49,469 nt of DNA from Sodaliphilus sp050873765. GTDB lineage: Bacteria; Bacteroidota; Bacteroidia; Bacteroidales; Muribaculaceae. The stretch is from contig JBNMJK010000009.1 of assembly GCA_050873765.1 (NCBI GenBank), positions 1 to 49,469 of the forward strand, given 5' to 3'. Both the position numbers and the translations under genes were made by a program. This document shows positions 33,796-43,121 of this stretch, one piece after another; position 1 is the stretch's first letter; each line of letters opens with the position of its first letter. Below the pieces are notes generated by a model that did not search any database, had not been told where the DNA came from, and saw only the letters and a program-made list of their open reading frames with translations.

Positions 33796-34728
33796 TCAAT
33801 TTTTTTTATCAGTGGTGGGGTATTGCACGGGGCGCTTCCAGCGGTTGTGGGTCCACATCCACAGCGAGGGGTCGTCGGTGATGTGGCGCTCGAGAATACG
33901 GGCGTAGAGCAGGGTGATGGCGTCTTTTGGCTGCTCTTTGGCGTGTGGACACATCAGATCGAGTGTGCACTCGTAGTAGCCCCGGCGTATTTTCCGCGTA
34001 TGGAAATACAGCACCTGCATGTCGAATTTCCGGGCAATGGCCTCGGTGCCGTTGATAAAGTCGGTAGGGTGGTTGAGGAATTTGGTGATCACGCCCTTGT
34101 GGCCAGGCAGGGGGTGCTGGTCGCTGAGGAAGCCGAGCGTCATCAGTCTGCCCTCGTGCTTGGCCTCAATCATGGCTCGGAGCACCTCGTTGCTGGGAAT
34201 GCAGGTGGTGAAGCGGTTGCGCAGATTCAGGAAAAAGCGGTCGAACCACTGGTTCTCGAGTGGGTGGTAGGCCTGACCCGCCAGGTGCTTGCTGCTTTTC
34301 AGCTCGTCGTCGAACCACAGCGATATGCTTGTGAGCCATTCCCAGTTGAAGTAATGCGCGGCATAGAGCATCGTGCTTTGCCCCGCTTTGTAGGCATCGT
34401 TCACAAAGTGAATGTTGCGAAACACCATGTGCTTCTTCATGTCGGCCTCGCTCATGTGCAGCATCTTCACCGTTTCAAAAAAGTAGTCGGTGAAGTGGTG
34501 GTAGAAGCGCTTTTCAATCTGCTTGATTTCAGCCACACTTTTCTCAGGGAAACATTCCACAAGGTTTTTTCGCACCACCTTCCGGCGGTAGCGCAGCAGC
34601 CGGTAGGCAATGAAGTAGAGCGCATCGGCGTTGAGCCAGATCCACCACCAGGGCATAAACGCCAAAAGGTGGAGCATCCAGCCGAGTGGCGCAAGCAGTA
34701 TGTTTTGCAGTCGGGCTTTCATCATCAT
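33796..34728 (-). CDS. Lipid A secondary acyltransferase (LpxL/HtrB family)
   Basis: This 310-residue protein has an N-terminal membrane helix (about 10-32, with WWWIW) and the LPLAT catalytic motif H-x4-E as AAHYFNWEWL (His125, Glu130). Later segments (FLSDQHPLPGHKG, FINGTEAIARK) match the family. It transfers an acyl chain from acyl-ACP to the lipid A precursor. Three consecutive ATG codons make the exact start uncertain by two codons. The start overlaps the mtaB stop by 4 nt. Confidence 0.9.
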   Translation of the reverse strand: MMMKARLQNILLAPLGWMLHLLAFMPWWWIWLNADALYFIAYRLLRYRRKVVRKNLVECFPEKSVAEIKQIEKRFYHHFTDYFFETVKMLHMSEADMKKHMVFRNIHFVNDAYKAGQSTMLYAAHYFNWEWLTSISLWFDDELKSSKHLAGQAYHPLENQWFDRFFLNLRNRFTTCIPSNEVLRAMIEAKHEGRLMTLGFLSDQHPLPGHKGVITKFLNHPTDFINGTEAIARKFDMQVLYFHTRKIRRGYYECTLDLMCPHAKEQPKDAITLLYARILERHITDDPSLWMWTHNRWKRPVQYPTTDKKN

Positions 34729-36047
34729 TCAGGAGTGTGCTGTGTGATTACTTCCGCGTCAACCGAAAGGTCGTCGCAGATGCGGACCAGTCTCACGTCG
34801 GCCACATGATTGACGAGCGCCTCGCATGTGGGAATGTTCACGCGGATATAGTTGTCGGTGAAGCCGTGCATGGGTGCATCGGGGTGCGCCTGCTCAAAAA
34901 GCACGGGGCGCACGGTGCCGATGTAGCGCTCAATATAGCGCCGCTCCTGCTTCTGGCTCAGCTGCATCATGCGTGCCACGCGCTCTTTCTTCTCCTTGTC
35001 GGGCACGATGTAGGGAATACGCAGCGCCATGGTGCCGGGGCGCTCGCTGTAGGGGAACACATGGAGGTGCTGCATGTGCAGACTCTCGATAAACATGACC
35101 GACTCCTCAAAATATTCAGGAGTTTCGCCACGGCTGCCCACCATCACGTCCACGCCCACATAGCAGTCGGGGATAAGTTCGCGAATCCGCTTAATCTTGT
35201 GGGCGAAAAGGGCGGTGTCGTAGTGCCGGTGCATCAGCTTGAGCACGGCATCGCTGCCACACTGGAGCGGAATGTGGAAATGTGGCATGAAGGCACGGGA
35301 ATGGGCGCAGAATTCTATAATCTCGTCGGTGAGCAAGTCGGGCTCAATGCTTGATATGCGGAAGCGCTCAATCTCCTTGATGCCGTCGAAGGCACGCAGC
35401 AGGTCGATGAGCCGCTCGCCGGTGTTTTTGCCAAAGTCGCCGATGTTCACGCCCGTAATCACGATTTCCTTTCCGCCCTCGGCCGCCACCTCGCGCGCCT
35501 GTGCCACCAGGCTCTCGATAGTGCCGCTTCGGCTTCGGCCACGGGCCATGGGAATGGTGCAGTAGGTGCAGAAGTAGTCGCAGCCGTCTTGCACCTTCAG
35601 CCAGTAGCGGGTGCGGTCGCCACGCTCACACGATGGGCTGAACTGATGAATATGGCTGTGAGGAGTCACCGCCACCTCTTTCTGGTGGTGCTGGAGCCAG
35701 CGGTCCACATATTCGGCAATGTGGAGCTTCTGCTCGCTTCCGAGCACGATGTCCACGCCGTCGATGGCGGCTATTTCCTGGCTTTTCAGCTGGGCGTAGC
35801 ATCCGGTCACCACCATCAGCGCATCGGGGTAGCGCTTGATGAGGCTGCGGATATGCTGGCGGCACTTCTTGTCGGCCAGCTCAGTCACGCTGCAGGTGTT
35901 CACCACGCACACCGATGGCACATCGCCCTCTTTAGCGGGGGTGATGCCACGTTTGGCAAGCAGAGCGCTGATGGTGGCTGTTTCGGAGAAATTGAGCTTG
36001 CAGCCCAGCGTCTCTATCTTTACCGTGGTAGTCTTTTCTTCTGCCAT
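34725..36047 (-). CDS. mtaB: tRNA t6A37 methylthiotransferase MtaB
   Basis: A radical-SAM enzyme that adds a methylthio group to N6-threonylcarbamoyladenosine at tRNA position 37. From Met at 36047 it is 440 residues: an N-terminal MTTase domain with Cys16, Cys52 and Cys83 for the auxiliary cluster, the radical-SAM CDYFCTYC (Cys156, 160, 163), and a C-terminal TRAM-like region. The frame runs on to an upstream ATG at 36095, but that codon lies inside the promoter (36093-36100), which decides for 36047. It leads the operon with lpxL and a glycosyltransferase. Confidence 0.92.
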   Translation of the reverse strand: MAEEKTTTVKIETLGCKLNFSETATISALLAKRGITPAKEGDVPSVCVVNTCSVTELADKKCRQHIRSLIKRYPDALMVVTGCYAQLKSQEIAAIDGVDIVLGSEQKLHIAEYVDRWLQHHQKEVAVTPHSHIHQFSPSCERGDRTRYWLKVQDGCDYFCTYCTIPMARGRSRSGTIESLVAQAREVAAEGGKEIVITGVNIGDFGKNTGERLIDLLRAFDGIKEIERFRISSIEPDLLTDEIIEFCAHSRAFMPHFHIPLQCGSDAVLKLMHRHYDTALFAHKIKRIRELIPDCYVGVDVMVGSRGETPEYFEESVMFIESLHMQHLHVFPYSERPGTMALRIPYIVPDKEKKERVARMMQLSQKQERRYIERYIGTVRPVLFEQAHPDAPMHGFTDNYIRVNIPTCEALVNHVADVRLVRICDDLSVDAEVITQHTPE

Positions 36048-36092
36048 GATGCTTCTGTAATAAATAAAAAAAGGAAATCTGATTTTAAGGTG

Positions 36093-36123
36093 CAAAGTTA
36101 CAGATTTTCCGCCAATTCACGAA
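36093..36123 (-). promoter_or_regulatory. Promoter of mtaB-lpxL-GT2
   Basis: The minus strand reads TTCG (36120-36123), 19 nt, TAACTTTG (36093-36100), the latter an exact TAnnTTTG. It lies 46 nt before the chosen mtaB start. Confidence 0.55.
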
Positions 36124-36195
36124 ACGGCCACATTCCGTGGGCGGTGAAATTTGTTAAAAGATGCATAATAGGGATAATTATTCCGTGGTTTTGCC

Positions 36196-36203
36196 TATTT
36201 TTG
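36196..36203 (+). promoter_or_regulatory. -7 element of the AraC-type gene
   Basis: TATTTTTG followed by TA lies 18 nt before the ATG at 36222, giving a very short leader. No -33 is obvious. Confidence 0.4.
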
Positions 36204-36221
36204 TAGGCAAAATGCAAATTG

Positions 36222-37088
36222 ATGATTGATTTAAAACAGACTTTGCGCGCCAATGGATATGCAATATTCCATATCGACGCCTCTGTGCAGAATTACCAAA
36301 ATGAAGAGTTGCCCAATGAGCCGCGCATGAATATGCTGGTGCTTTGTGAAGAAGGACGGGCAGAGATTGAGGGCAATATGCAGCGAGTGACACTCACCAA
36401 AGGGTCGCGCCTGCTTGGCTCGCAAGTGTATCAGACCAAGATTTTGAACGTGTCGGCCGACTTCAAGGCGTGGGTGCTGCTTCTGGCGGAGTCGTTTTCG
36501 CGCGACATTGCTGTGGGCGTGCCTGTGAAGATGCTGGGTGCTCTCTTTGCCAACCCTGTGAAGCAGGTGACCGACGAGCAGGAGTGGGCGCTGCTCAATC
36601 ATTTGATGGCCAGCCTCTACATGTACGACACGATGAAGGACAGCAAGCACTATGTGGGCCTATCGGGAAGCATTTTCCGCAGTATGATTTTGGTGATGGC
36701 GGAGTGCGAGGTGAACTCAGGCAATGTCGATGAGGTGCATGTATATACTATGGCCGACACCTATTTCCGCGATTTCGTGCAGCTGGTGTCGGAGCACAGC
36801 GACAGGGAGCATGAGGTGGCGTTTTATGCCAACAAGCTCAATATCACCACCAAATATTTGAGCGACATCTGCAAGCAAAAGGCTGAGAAGGGCGCGAAAG
36901 AACTGATTTCTCAAATTCTGATTTCAAAACTGAAACGCGAGATTCTGATTAGTGGACTGTCGCTGAAGGAAATTTCGTATAAGTATGCATTCGCCGACCA
37001 GTCGAGCATGGGCAAGTTTTTCAGGAAGATGACGGGTATGTCGCCTCTGGCCTATAAGCAGGCTGGCGGAGCAACTTCTGCGGAATAG
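36222..37088 (+). CDS. AraC-family transcription regulator
   Basis: A 288-residue protein with an N-terminal cupin-like sensor part (about 1-150) and a C-terminal AraC DNA-binding domain (about 190-280): NKLNITTKYLSDICKQ is the first helix-turn-helix, and LKEISYKYAFADQSSMGKFFRKMTGMSPLAY is the second with the family signature. The start is taken at ATG 36222; a TTG just before it is not needed. The exporter gene begins 18 nt after it, so this regulator probably controls that pump. The inducer is unknown. Confidence 0.9.
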   Translation: MIDLKQTLRANGYAIFHIDASVQNYQNEELPNEPRMNMLVLCEEGRAEIEGNMQRVTLTKGSRLLGSQVYQTKILNVSADFKAWVLLLAESFSRDIAVGVPVKMLGALFANPVKQVTDEQEWALLNHLMASLYMYDTMKDSKHYVGLSGSIFRSMILVMAECEVNSGNVDEVHVYTMADTYFRDFVQLVSEHSDREHEVAFYANKLNITTKYLSDICKQKAEKGAKELISQILISKLKREILISGLSLKEISYKYAFADQSSMGKFFRKMTGMSPLAYKQAGGATSAE

Positions 37089-37106
37089 TTACTTTTAATA
37101 TTATTG

Positions 37107-38282
37107 ATGGATAGAAGATACAAGATTTTCTTATTGATATTGCTGGGAGCGTTCACGGCGTTCGCCCCCCTCATCAACAACACCCTCGGCCCAGTTCTCG
37201 GCTTAGTGGCCTCCTATTTCCACACCACACAGGCGGTGGCCAATATGGGCTTGACCGCGAGTATGGTGGGGCTTGCCGCCGGACAGCTGGTGCTCGGCCC
37301 GCTGAGCGACAAGTATGGCCGCCGCCGTCCGCTCATTTTGGCGGTTACGCTGTTTTTTCTCGCGTCGCTGGCCGTGGCTTTCGCCACCGATATGGAGATG
37401 TTTGTGACGCTGCGGTTTGTGCAGGGCTTTGGCGGTGCGGGAGGCATTGTGATATCACGCTCTATAGCTGCCGACAATTTCAAGGGACATGAACTGATGA
37501 CGGTGATTGCCATCACGGGCACCATCAATGGCATAGCGCCGATAGTGGCTCCGATGGCGAGCGGCTTGGTGGCCGCCGCAGCTGGATGGCAAGGCGTGTT
37601 CTATATGCTGGCAGGCATTGGACTGCTGATGGCCGTGGGCACTTACTATTTGCGTGAGTCGCTCCCCGATGGCCGCCGCACGGGCAGGCCGCTGCTGGCC
37701 ACATTCCGCCTTTATGGCAAAGTGGCGCGCAACAGGCAGTATGTGCTCTACGTGCTACATCAGTGCACCGCCGAGATGATTCTGTTTGGCAACATTGCCT
37801 CAGTGTGGAGCATACTGAGCCACTATGGCTACACCGACCACATGCAGGCCAGCTTGGCTCTGTCGGTCAACGGCATCTTCATTGCCCTGGGCGCGGGCGG
37901 TGCGGCAAAGTTCAAAAAAGCCACCACCGGGGTGAAAGTGAGTTGTGTGGGTATGCTCACGTTCAGTGTGCTTGAGGCCGTGGTGCTGTTTCTTGACTTA
38001 GGCTTCTGGCCCTACGAGGTGGCTCTGTGCGCTATGCTGCTGTTCTTGGGATTCACGCTCACCGCGTCCACCACCATGGCGCTGGAGAGCGAGCGCAAGC
38101 AGGCGGGCACAGCCTCGGCGCTGTTTGGCGCCATGGGTTTCGTGAGTGGTGCACTCACCGCTCCCTTGGTGGCTCTCGGCAATCCGGTTCACAGCACCGC
38201 CATCGTGTTTGTGGCAGGCACTGCGCTCTCCTGCCTGTTTGGCTATTTCGCTCTGCGCCAGAGTGCCCAGTCCCCCTCATAG
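37107..38282 (+). CDS. Bcr/CflA-type MFS multidrug exporter
   Basis: A 391-residue proton-driven exporter with 12 hydrophobic segments. The MFS loop signature is GPLSDKYGRRRPL between helices 2 and 3, and RFVQGFGGAGGIVISRSIAAD is the Bcr/CflA drug-antiporter type segment in helices 4-5. It lies 18 nt after the AraC-type gene in the same direction. The substrate cannot be read from the sequence. Confidence 0.9.
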   Translation: MDRRYKIFLLILLGAFTAFAPLINNTLGPVLGLVASYFHTTQAVANMGLTASMVGLAAGQLVLGPLSDKYGRRRPLILAVTLFFLASLAVAFATDMEMFVTLRFVQGFGGAGGIVISRSIAADNFKGHELMTVIAITGTINGIAPIVAPMASGLVAAAAGWQGVFYMLAGIGLLMAVGTYYLRESLPDGRRTGRPLLATFRLYGKVARNRQYVLYVLHQCTAEMILFGNIASVWSILSHYGYTDHMQASLALSVNGIFIALGAGGAAKFKKATTGVKVSCVGMLTFSVLEAVVLFLDLGFWPYEVALCAMLLFLGFTLTASTTMALESERKQAGTASALFGAMGFVSGALTAPLVALGNPVHSTAIVFVAGTALSCLFGYFALRQSAQSPS

Positions 38283-38339
38283 AGAATACCACGAATCGCA
38301 CGAATATCACCTAATATTCAATGTTTTTTAATGTCGAAT

Positions 38340-38382
38340 TGGCTCAAAATAGCTTGAAATATGCACAAAATCGGCTCAAATT
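38340..38382. repeat. Direct repeat before the Fic gene
   Basis: TTGGCTCAAAAT (about 38339-38350) and TCGGCTCAAATT (about 38371-38382) lie 32 nt apart, upstream of the Fic gene, and may be operator sites for its winged-helix domain. Confidence 0.35.
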
Positions 38383-38402
38383 GACCCGATTATTGCAAAA
38401 AA

Positions 38403-39473
38403 ATGACTATTTTTGACCCGAATAAAAATAGGTGGAATATGACAATAGATGTGGAAATACTCCAATATCTGCATTATCATCCTTTATCAAATAGGACTGA
38501 GATAATGGCAGGCATCACAGAGACGCCAAGTGACAGCACTATGAAGAGGTTAATTTCAGAGGCGGTCAAGAATGGTAGCATTGAAATTGTTGGGCGTGGT
38601 CCAGCTACGAAATACAGGCTCACTCCACAAGCTCATGTGACCATGCCTTTAAATTTGGCTACTTATTTTGATAAAGAAATTGATGAACGTGAAGTGCAGG
38701 AGTCATTTAATTTTGAATTGATTCGTGAAGTTTTGCCAAAGGTGGAGATTTTTTCAAAAGAAGAAATGTCGGTGCTAACTGCGGCACAAAATGAATTTGA
38801 GAAGAATACAGGCTCATTGTCGGATTTAGAATACCGCAGGGAAATGGAACGCCTTGGGGTGGATCTGTCGTGGAAATCGTCACAAATAGAAGGAAATACT
38901 TACTCTCTTTTGGAAACGGAACGACTGCTGAAAGATAAACAGACGGCCTCAGGAAAAACAAAAGAAGAGGCCATTATGCTGCTGAATCATAAGGATGCGC
39001 TTGATTTTGTGCTTGATGTTCCCGATTATCTGAAAGAAATATCGGTGCATAGAATTGAAGACATTCATTCTATATTGACCAAGGAACTTGGCGTGGATAG
39101 AAATATCCGCCATCATCGTGTAGGCGTGACGGGCACCAACTATCGTCCTCTTGACAATGAATTTCAGATTCGTGAGGCATTGGAAGATACTTGCATTTTG
39201 ATAAATGGAAAAGAAAACGTATTTGAAAAAGCAATTTTGGCATTAGTGCTGCTTTCGTACATTCAGGCTTTTGTGGACGGGAACAAGCGCACTGCTCGAA
39301 TCACGAGCAATGCCATTCTTATAGCAAATGGATATTGCCCGATATCTTTTCGTACAGTGGACTCCATCGACTACAAGAAGGCTATGCTTATGTTCTATGA
39401 GCAGAATAATATAGCAGCATTCAAGAAGATTTTTATTGACCAGTTCCTGTTTGCTGTGAAAACCTATTTTTGA
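38403..39473 (+). CDS. Fic-domain protein with Gln for catalytic His
   Basis: This 356-residue protein has an N-terminal winged helix (about 15-75), the inhibitory-helix motif SSQIEGN (159-165) of class II Fic proteins, and the Fic core YIQAFVDGNKRTAR (286-299). The canonical core is HPFxxGNGRxxR; here Gln288 (CAG) stands for the catalytic His, Ala for Pro, and Lys for the second Gly. AMPylation activity is therefore doubtful unless this is a subfamily norm. The gene is AT-rich compared with its neighbours. A TAnnTTTG element (38408-38415) lies inside the first codons, so the Met at 38439 is an alternative start. Confidence 0.85.
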   Translation: MTIFDPNKNRWNMTIDVEILQYLHYHPLSNRTEIMAGITETPSDSTMKRLISEAVKNGSIEIVGRGPATKYRLTPQAHVTMPLNLATYFDKEIDEREVQESFNFELIREVLPKVEIFSKEEMSVLTAAQNEFEKNTGSLSDLEYRREMERLGVDLSWKSSQIEGNTYSLLETERLLKDKQTASGKTKEEAIMLLNHKDALDFVLDVPDYLKEISVHRIEDIHSILTKELGVDRNIRHHRVGVTGTNYRPLDNEFQIREALEDTCILINGKENVFEKAILALVLLSYIQAFVDGNKRTARITSNAILIANGYCPISFRTVDSIDYKKAMLMFYEQNNIAAFKKIFIDQFLFAVKTYF

Positions 39474-39477
39474 AGAG

Positions 39478-39765
39478 TTAGTGGTTTTTGTGTTTGGAGA
39501 AGTCGTTGTGCATCTTGATGGTGAAGATCACCGAGCTCATGGCGGTGGTGCAGAGGTTGCACAGAAATAGCGGCCAGTTGTGGATTAAGAATCCTTGAAT
39601 GCAGAAAAACAGTCCGCCTATGCCCATCAGCAGGAATGTGCCGAGGGCGATGTCGTCGGTCTTTCGTGTGCGCAGCGTGCGCACTAATTGTGGCAGGTAG
39701 CCCAGCACCATGCAGATAGATGCCGTGTAGCCAATAATTTCGGTGATTAAATCATATAAACTCAT
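39478..39765 (-). CDS. SemiSWEET PQ-loop transporter
   Basis: A 95-residue protein with three hydrophobic helices and the PQ motif GYLPQLVRTLRTRKTDDIA in the first helix-loop, as in bacterial SemiSWEET sugar transporters that work as dimers. TFLLMGIGGLFFCIQGFLI forms the second helix. It converges with the Fic gene, with stops 4 nt apart. The physiological sugar is unknown. Confidence 0.9.
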   Translation of the reverse strand: MSLYDLITEIIGYTASICMVLGYLPQLVRTLRTRKTDDIALGTFLLMGIGGLFFCIQGFLIHNWPLFLCNLCTTAMSSVIFTIKMHNDFSKHKNH

Positions 39766-39792
39766 AAGTTCAAAATTGGTTTTTAAAAAGAA

Positions 39793-39840
39793 AAAGAAGC
39801 GTCGAAATCAAGTATGGATGGATTTCGACGCTTCTTGCTG
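39793..39840 (-). terminator. Terminator of the tricorn-like protease gene
   Basis: GAAGCGTCGAAATC (39796-39809) pairs with GATTTCGACGCTTC (39821-39834), a 14-bp stem; on the minus strand it runs into CTTTTTCTTTTT. It lies 20 nt after the protease stop. Confidence 0.75.
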
Positions 39841-39860
39841 TTTGGGGTTAAAAAGTATGT

Positions 39861-42800
39861 TTATTTTTTAGCTTTAGCGTCGATTTCGCGGAGAAGTTCT
39901 TTCACTGCGGCTTCGAGCTGCTGGTCACGGCCAGTTACGATCACAGCCGGATCGTTTGCCACCTTGATGTCGGGCTCGAGCTGCTGGTTTTCGAGATACG
40001 ACCCGTCGGCGAGGCGGTAACCGATAATGGGGATACCAAAGATGAGACTCTCGTCCTGCATCGTGATCCAGTTCACGCTGGTCATGGTGCCAGGCACTGG
40101 CATACCCACGAGCTTGCCCATGCCAGTGTGCTTGTAAACCCAAGGCGTGCCGTGGGCGTTGCTGTAGTTGGCCTCGCACTGGAGCATGATGGTGGGGCGG
40201 TTCCAGCGGCGGCTTGGCATGTCGCACGCCTCGCGTCCTCTCACCACTTGAGTGAGATATTTCTCACCGCTGAAAAGAATCTGAATGTCTTCGTGCAGAC
40301 GGCCGCCGCCATTGAAGCGGGTGTCGATCACGATACCTTCCTTCTTGTTGAACTTGCCGAGCACTTTCTCGTAGATTTCGCGGAAACTCTTGTCGTTCAT
40401 CTGCTGCAGGTGCACATAGCCCAAGCGGCCGCCTGAAAGACTGTCGCAGAGCGCTTCCTGGCGCTTCACCCAGCGCTTGTAGAGCAGGGCATTGTTGGTG
40501 CCGGTGCTGATGGGCTTCACCACTTCGTCCCACTCGCCAGCGGCATTTTTGCAGCTCACGAGCACATTCTTGCCCACCTGGCCATTGAGCAGGGTGGTGT
40601 AGTCGTTTTGCACGGTGATGTCCTGACCGTTGATTTTGGTGATGATGGTGCCGGGGCGCACTTTCGATTTCGCGCGGTCGAATGGGCCGTATTCAATCAC
40701 CTCGTCCACCTTCAGACCCTTGCCGGTGTAGTTCCAGTCGAAGAGCAGGCCAAGTTGGGCAGTGGTCTCTACGCCGCCGTTAGGATAATAGCGTCCGCCG
40801 GTGTGTGAGGCGTTGAGCTCGCCCAGCACCTCGCTCAGGAGGTTGGCGAAGTCGTAGTTGTTGTTGATATGCGGCAAGAACTTGCGGTAGTGCTTGATGG
40901 TGCCTTCCCAGTCGCAGCCGTGCATGTTGGTGTTGTAGAAGCGGTTGGCCACTTGGTGGTGCACGTCTTCATACATGTATTCACGCTCGCGGGCGCGGTT
41001 CATCTTCACGGTGGCGGTGTAGGTGATAGGAGTGAGCTTGTCGGCGCTCAGCTTGCTCATGCCGCTTCCGCCGAGAATGAAGAAGTTTTTCCCATCTTTG
41101 TCGGTCTGAATGTCGGCCCACTTGCTGTTCATCTTGTTGATAAGTTGGGTGCTGTTTTTACGCAGATCCATTTTCCACAGGTCGTAGTCCTTTTCCACCC
41201 TTGACAGGTAGTAGAGCACATCGCCGTCTTTGCTGATGGCACAGCCGGCAAGGTCGCTTGAATTGAGCGTTACGCGCACCACGCGGTCTGCAATCTTGTC
41301 GAGTTCCACCGCAATGTCCTTGGCTTTCTCGTCCTTCTTGTCGGCGTCTTTTTTGTCGTCCTTTTTGCCCTTCTTGTCTTTGGCTGCCTTGTCGGCTTCA
41401 GCTTTTTCAGCCTTTTCCGACTCTTTGCACAGCTCCATTTCCTCTTTGCTGAGGCGGTAGCGGTCGAAAGCCTCTTCGTTCACGAAAGCCAGCAGTACAT
41501 CGTCCTGCGAGCCCCATGAGGCCTGGCTGCGCAAGCCGAACCGGTTGCTGATAAACATGATGGCGCCGCCGTTGAGTACCCAGCGTGGCTGGAGGTTGAT
41601 GTAGGCGCTGTTGGTGATATTGGTGATTTTTCCGCCGTTCACGCTCACGATGCCAATGTCGCTGTAAGGGTCGCGGCCATTGCCAATGAATTCGAGAGCG
41701 AACCATTTGCTGTCGGGGCTCCAGCTGTAGTTGAAGCTGCCCTCAGTGCCAAACCACTGCGAGCCGTCGGTCACCTGAGTGATGGCCTTGCTCTTGAGGT
41801 CCATCACCATCAGGCGCTCGCCATTCTCGATGAAGGCTAATTTTTTGCCGTCGGGCGAGAACTGTGGCGACTTGCGGTCCACCTTGCTGCTTGGTGCTAT
41901 GATTTCTTCCTTGATGATGGTGGCATTGGGGAAGTTGAGGTCTTCTTTGCGGCTGATGGTGGCCTTCACGAGCTGCCAGTTGCCGCTGCGCTCGCTGGCA
42001 TACACGAGTGTGCGGTTGTCGGGGCCCCAGCACACATCGGCTTCGGCTTCGGGCGTGTCGGTAATCTTCTTGGTGGTGTTGTAGTCAACAGAGGTGACAA
42101 ACACCTCGCCACGCACCACAAATGCCACCTGCTTGCCGTCGGGCGACACTGCGCCGCTTGTGGCTCCGCGCGTGTAGTTGATGATGCTGATGGAGTCGCC
42201 ATCGTCGTGGAAAAGATTGATGGCCACCTTTTTGGGCTTGCCGCCATCGGTCTGGGTGTAGATCTCACCGTCGTAGGAGTAGCAGAGCGTGCCGTTGCTT
42301 GCCATGGAAAGACCGCGCACGGGGTTGCCCTTGAATGTGGTGACTGCGGTGGCCTTTGAAGGATTGCTTAGCGGAAATTTCCACACATTGAATGATCCGC
42401 CGTTCCGCTCACTCAGGAAATACACCGTCTGTCCGTCGGGGCTGAGCACCGGAGTGCGGTCTTCGCCACCGCGGTTGGTGAGGTTGGTGTGCTTGCCGAT
42501 GGCCACATCGTAGCGCCACACGTCGCGGGTGATGGAGGAGGTGTGGTGCTTGCGTAGCGGGTCTTCACCGCCCTTCACGTCCATATAGAGGAAGAACTTG
42601 CCGCTCTTGTCGAAGCTCACATCTTGTGCAGGCGTGCCGAGCACTTGCTGCGTGCGTCCGCCTGCCACAGGCACTTTGTAAAGCTCCATCATGCTCCTGC
42701 TCGGGAACATGATGTTCTTGGCCTGATCTTGAATGGCGGCGTAGAAATACACATACTTGCCGTCGGGCGAGAAGGTGGTAGGGGTCTCGCTGGCGGAGTT

Positions 42801-43121
42801 GAACGTGATTTGCTTTGGCGTGCCGCCTTGGGCAGGCATCACATACACGTCGAAGTTGCCCTTGCGGTCGCTGGCGAAGGCAATCTGCTTGCCGTCGGGG
42901 CTCCATACCGGGGCGGTTTCATACGATGGGAGACTTGTGAGCTGAAGCGCATGGCCTCCGCCCACTGCCACCTTGTAGAGGTCGCCCTTGTAGGTGAACA
43001 CGATTTCCTGTCCGTTGGGCGAGATTTGGGCATTACGCAGCCACAGCGGGGCTTGTGCCGACATGGCCATCATGCCGCTTGCTCCCATCAGGACTGCTGC
43101 TAATAATGTCTGTTTCTTCAT
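39861..43121 (-). CDS. Tricorn-type S41 protease
   Basis: A 1086-residue secreted protease. Residues 1-22 are a signal peptide. About 23-540 form WD40/TolB-type propeller repeats (PVWSPDGKQIAFASDRKGN, TTFSPDGKYVYF, PQFSPDGKKLAFIE). A Lys/Asp-rich linker (about 567-600) leads to the second propeller part, then the C1 domain with GELNASHTGG (Ser772, His773, matching tricorn Ser745/His746), a PDZ-like domain, and the C2 domain with EANYSNAHG, where Ser987 would be the nucleophile followed by Asn where tricorn has Asp. It degrades peptides in the periplasm, by family knowledge. Its ATG overlaps the stop of the upstream glycosyltransferase gene by 4 nt. Confidence 0.9.
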   Translation of the reverse strand: MKKQTLLAAVLMGASGMMAMSAQAPLWLRNAQISPNGQEIVFTYKGDLYKVAVGGGHALQLTSLPSYETAPVWSPDGKQIAFASDRKGNFDVYVMPAQGGTPKQITFNSASETPTTFSPDGKYVYFYAAIQDQAKNIMFPSRSMMELYKVPVAGGRTQQVLGTPAQDVSFDKSGKFFLYMDVKGGEDPLRKHHTSSITRDVWRYDVAIGKHTNLTNRGGEDRTPVLSPDGQTVYFLSERNGGSFNVWKFPLSNPSKATAVTTFKGNPVRGLSMASNGTLCYSYDGEIYTQTDGGKPKKVAINLFHDDGDSISIINYTRGATSGAVSPDGKQVAFVVRGEVFVTSVDYNTTKKITDTPEAEADVCWGPDNRTLVYASERSGNWQLVKATISRKEDLNFPNATIIKEEIIAPSSKVDRKSPQFSPDGKKLAFIENGERLMVMDLKSKAITQVTDGSQWFGTEGSFNYSWSPDSKWFALEFIGNGRDPYSDIGIVSVNGGKITNITNSAYINLQPRWVLNGGAIMFISNRFGLRSQASWGSQDDVLLAFVNEEAFDRYRLSKEEMELCKESEKAEKAEADKAAKDKKGKKDDKKDADKKDEKAKDIAVELDKIADRVVRVTLNSSDLAGCAISKDGDVLYYLSRVEKDYDLWKMDLRKNSTQLINKMNSKWADIQTDKDGKNFFILGGSGMSKLSADKLTPITYTATVKMNRAREREYMYEDVHHQVANRFYNTNMHGCDWEGTIKHYRKFLPHINNNYDFANLLSEVLGELNASHTGGRYYPNGGVETTAQLGLLFDWNYTGKGLKVDEVIEYGPFDRAKSKVRPGTIITKINGQDITVQNDYTTLLNGQVGKNVLVSCKNAAGEWDEVVKPISTGTNNALLYKRWVKRQEALCDSLSGGRLGYVHLQQMNDKSFREIYEKVLGKFNKKEGIVIDTRFNGGGRLHEDIQILFSGEKYLTQVVRGREACDMPSRRWNRPTIMLQCEANYSNAHGTPWVYKHTGMGKLVGMPVPGTMTSVNWITMQDESLIFGIPIIGYRLADGSYLENQQLEPDIKVANDPAVIVTGRDQQLEAAVKELLREIDAKAKK

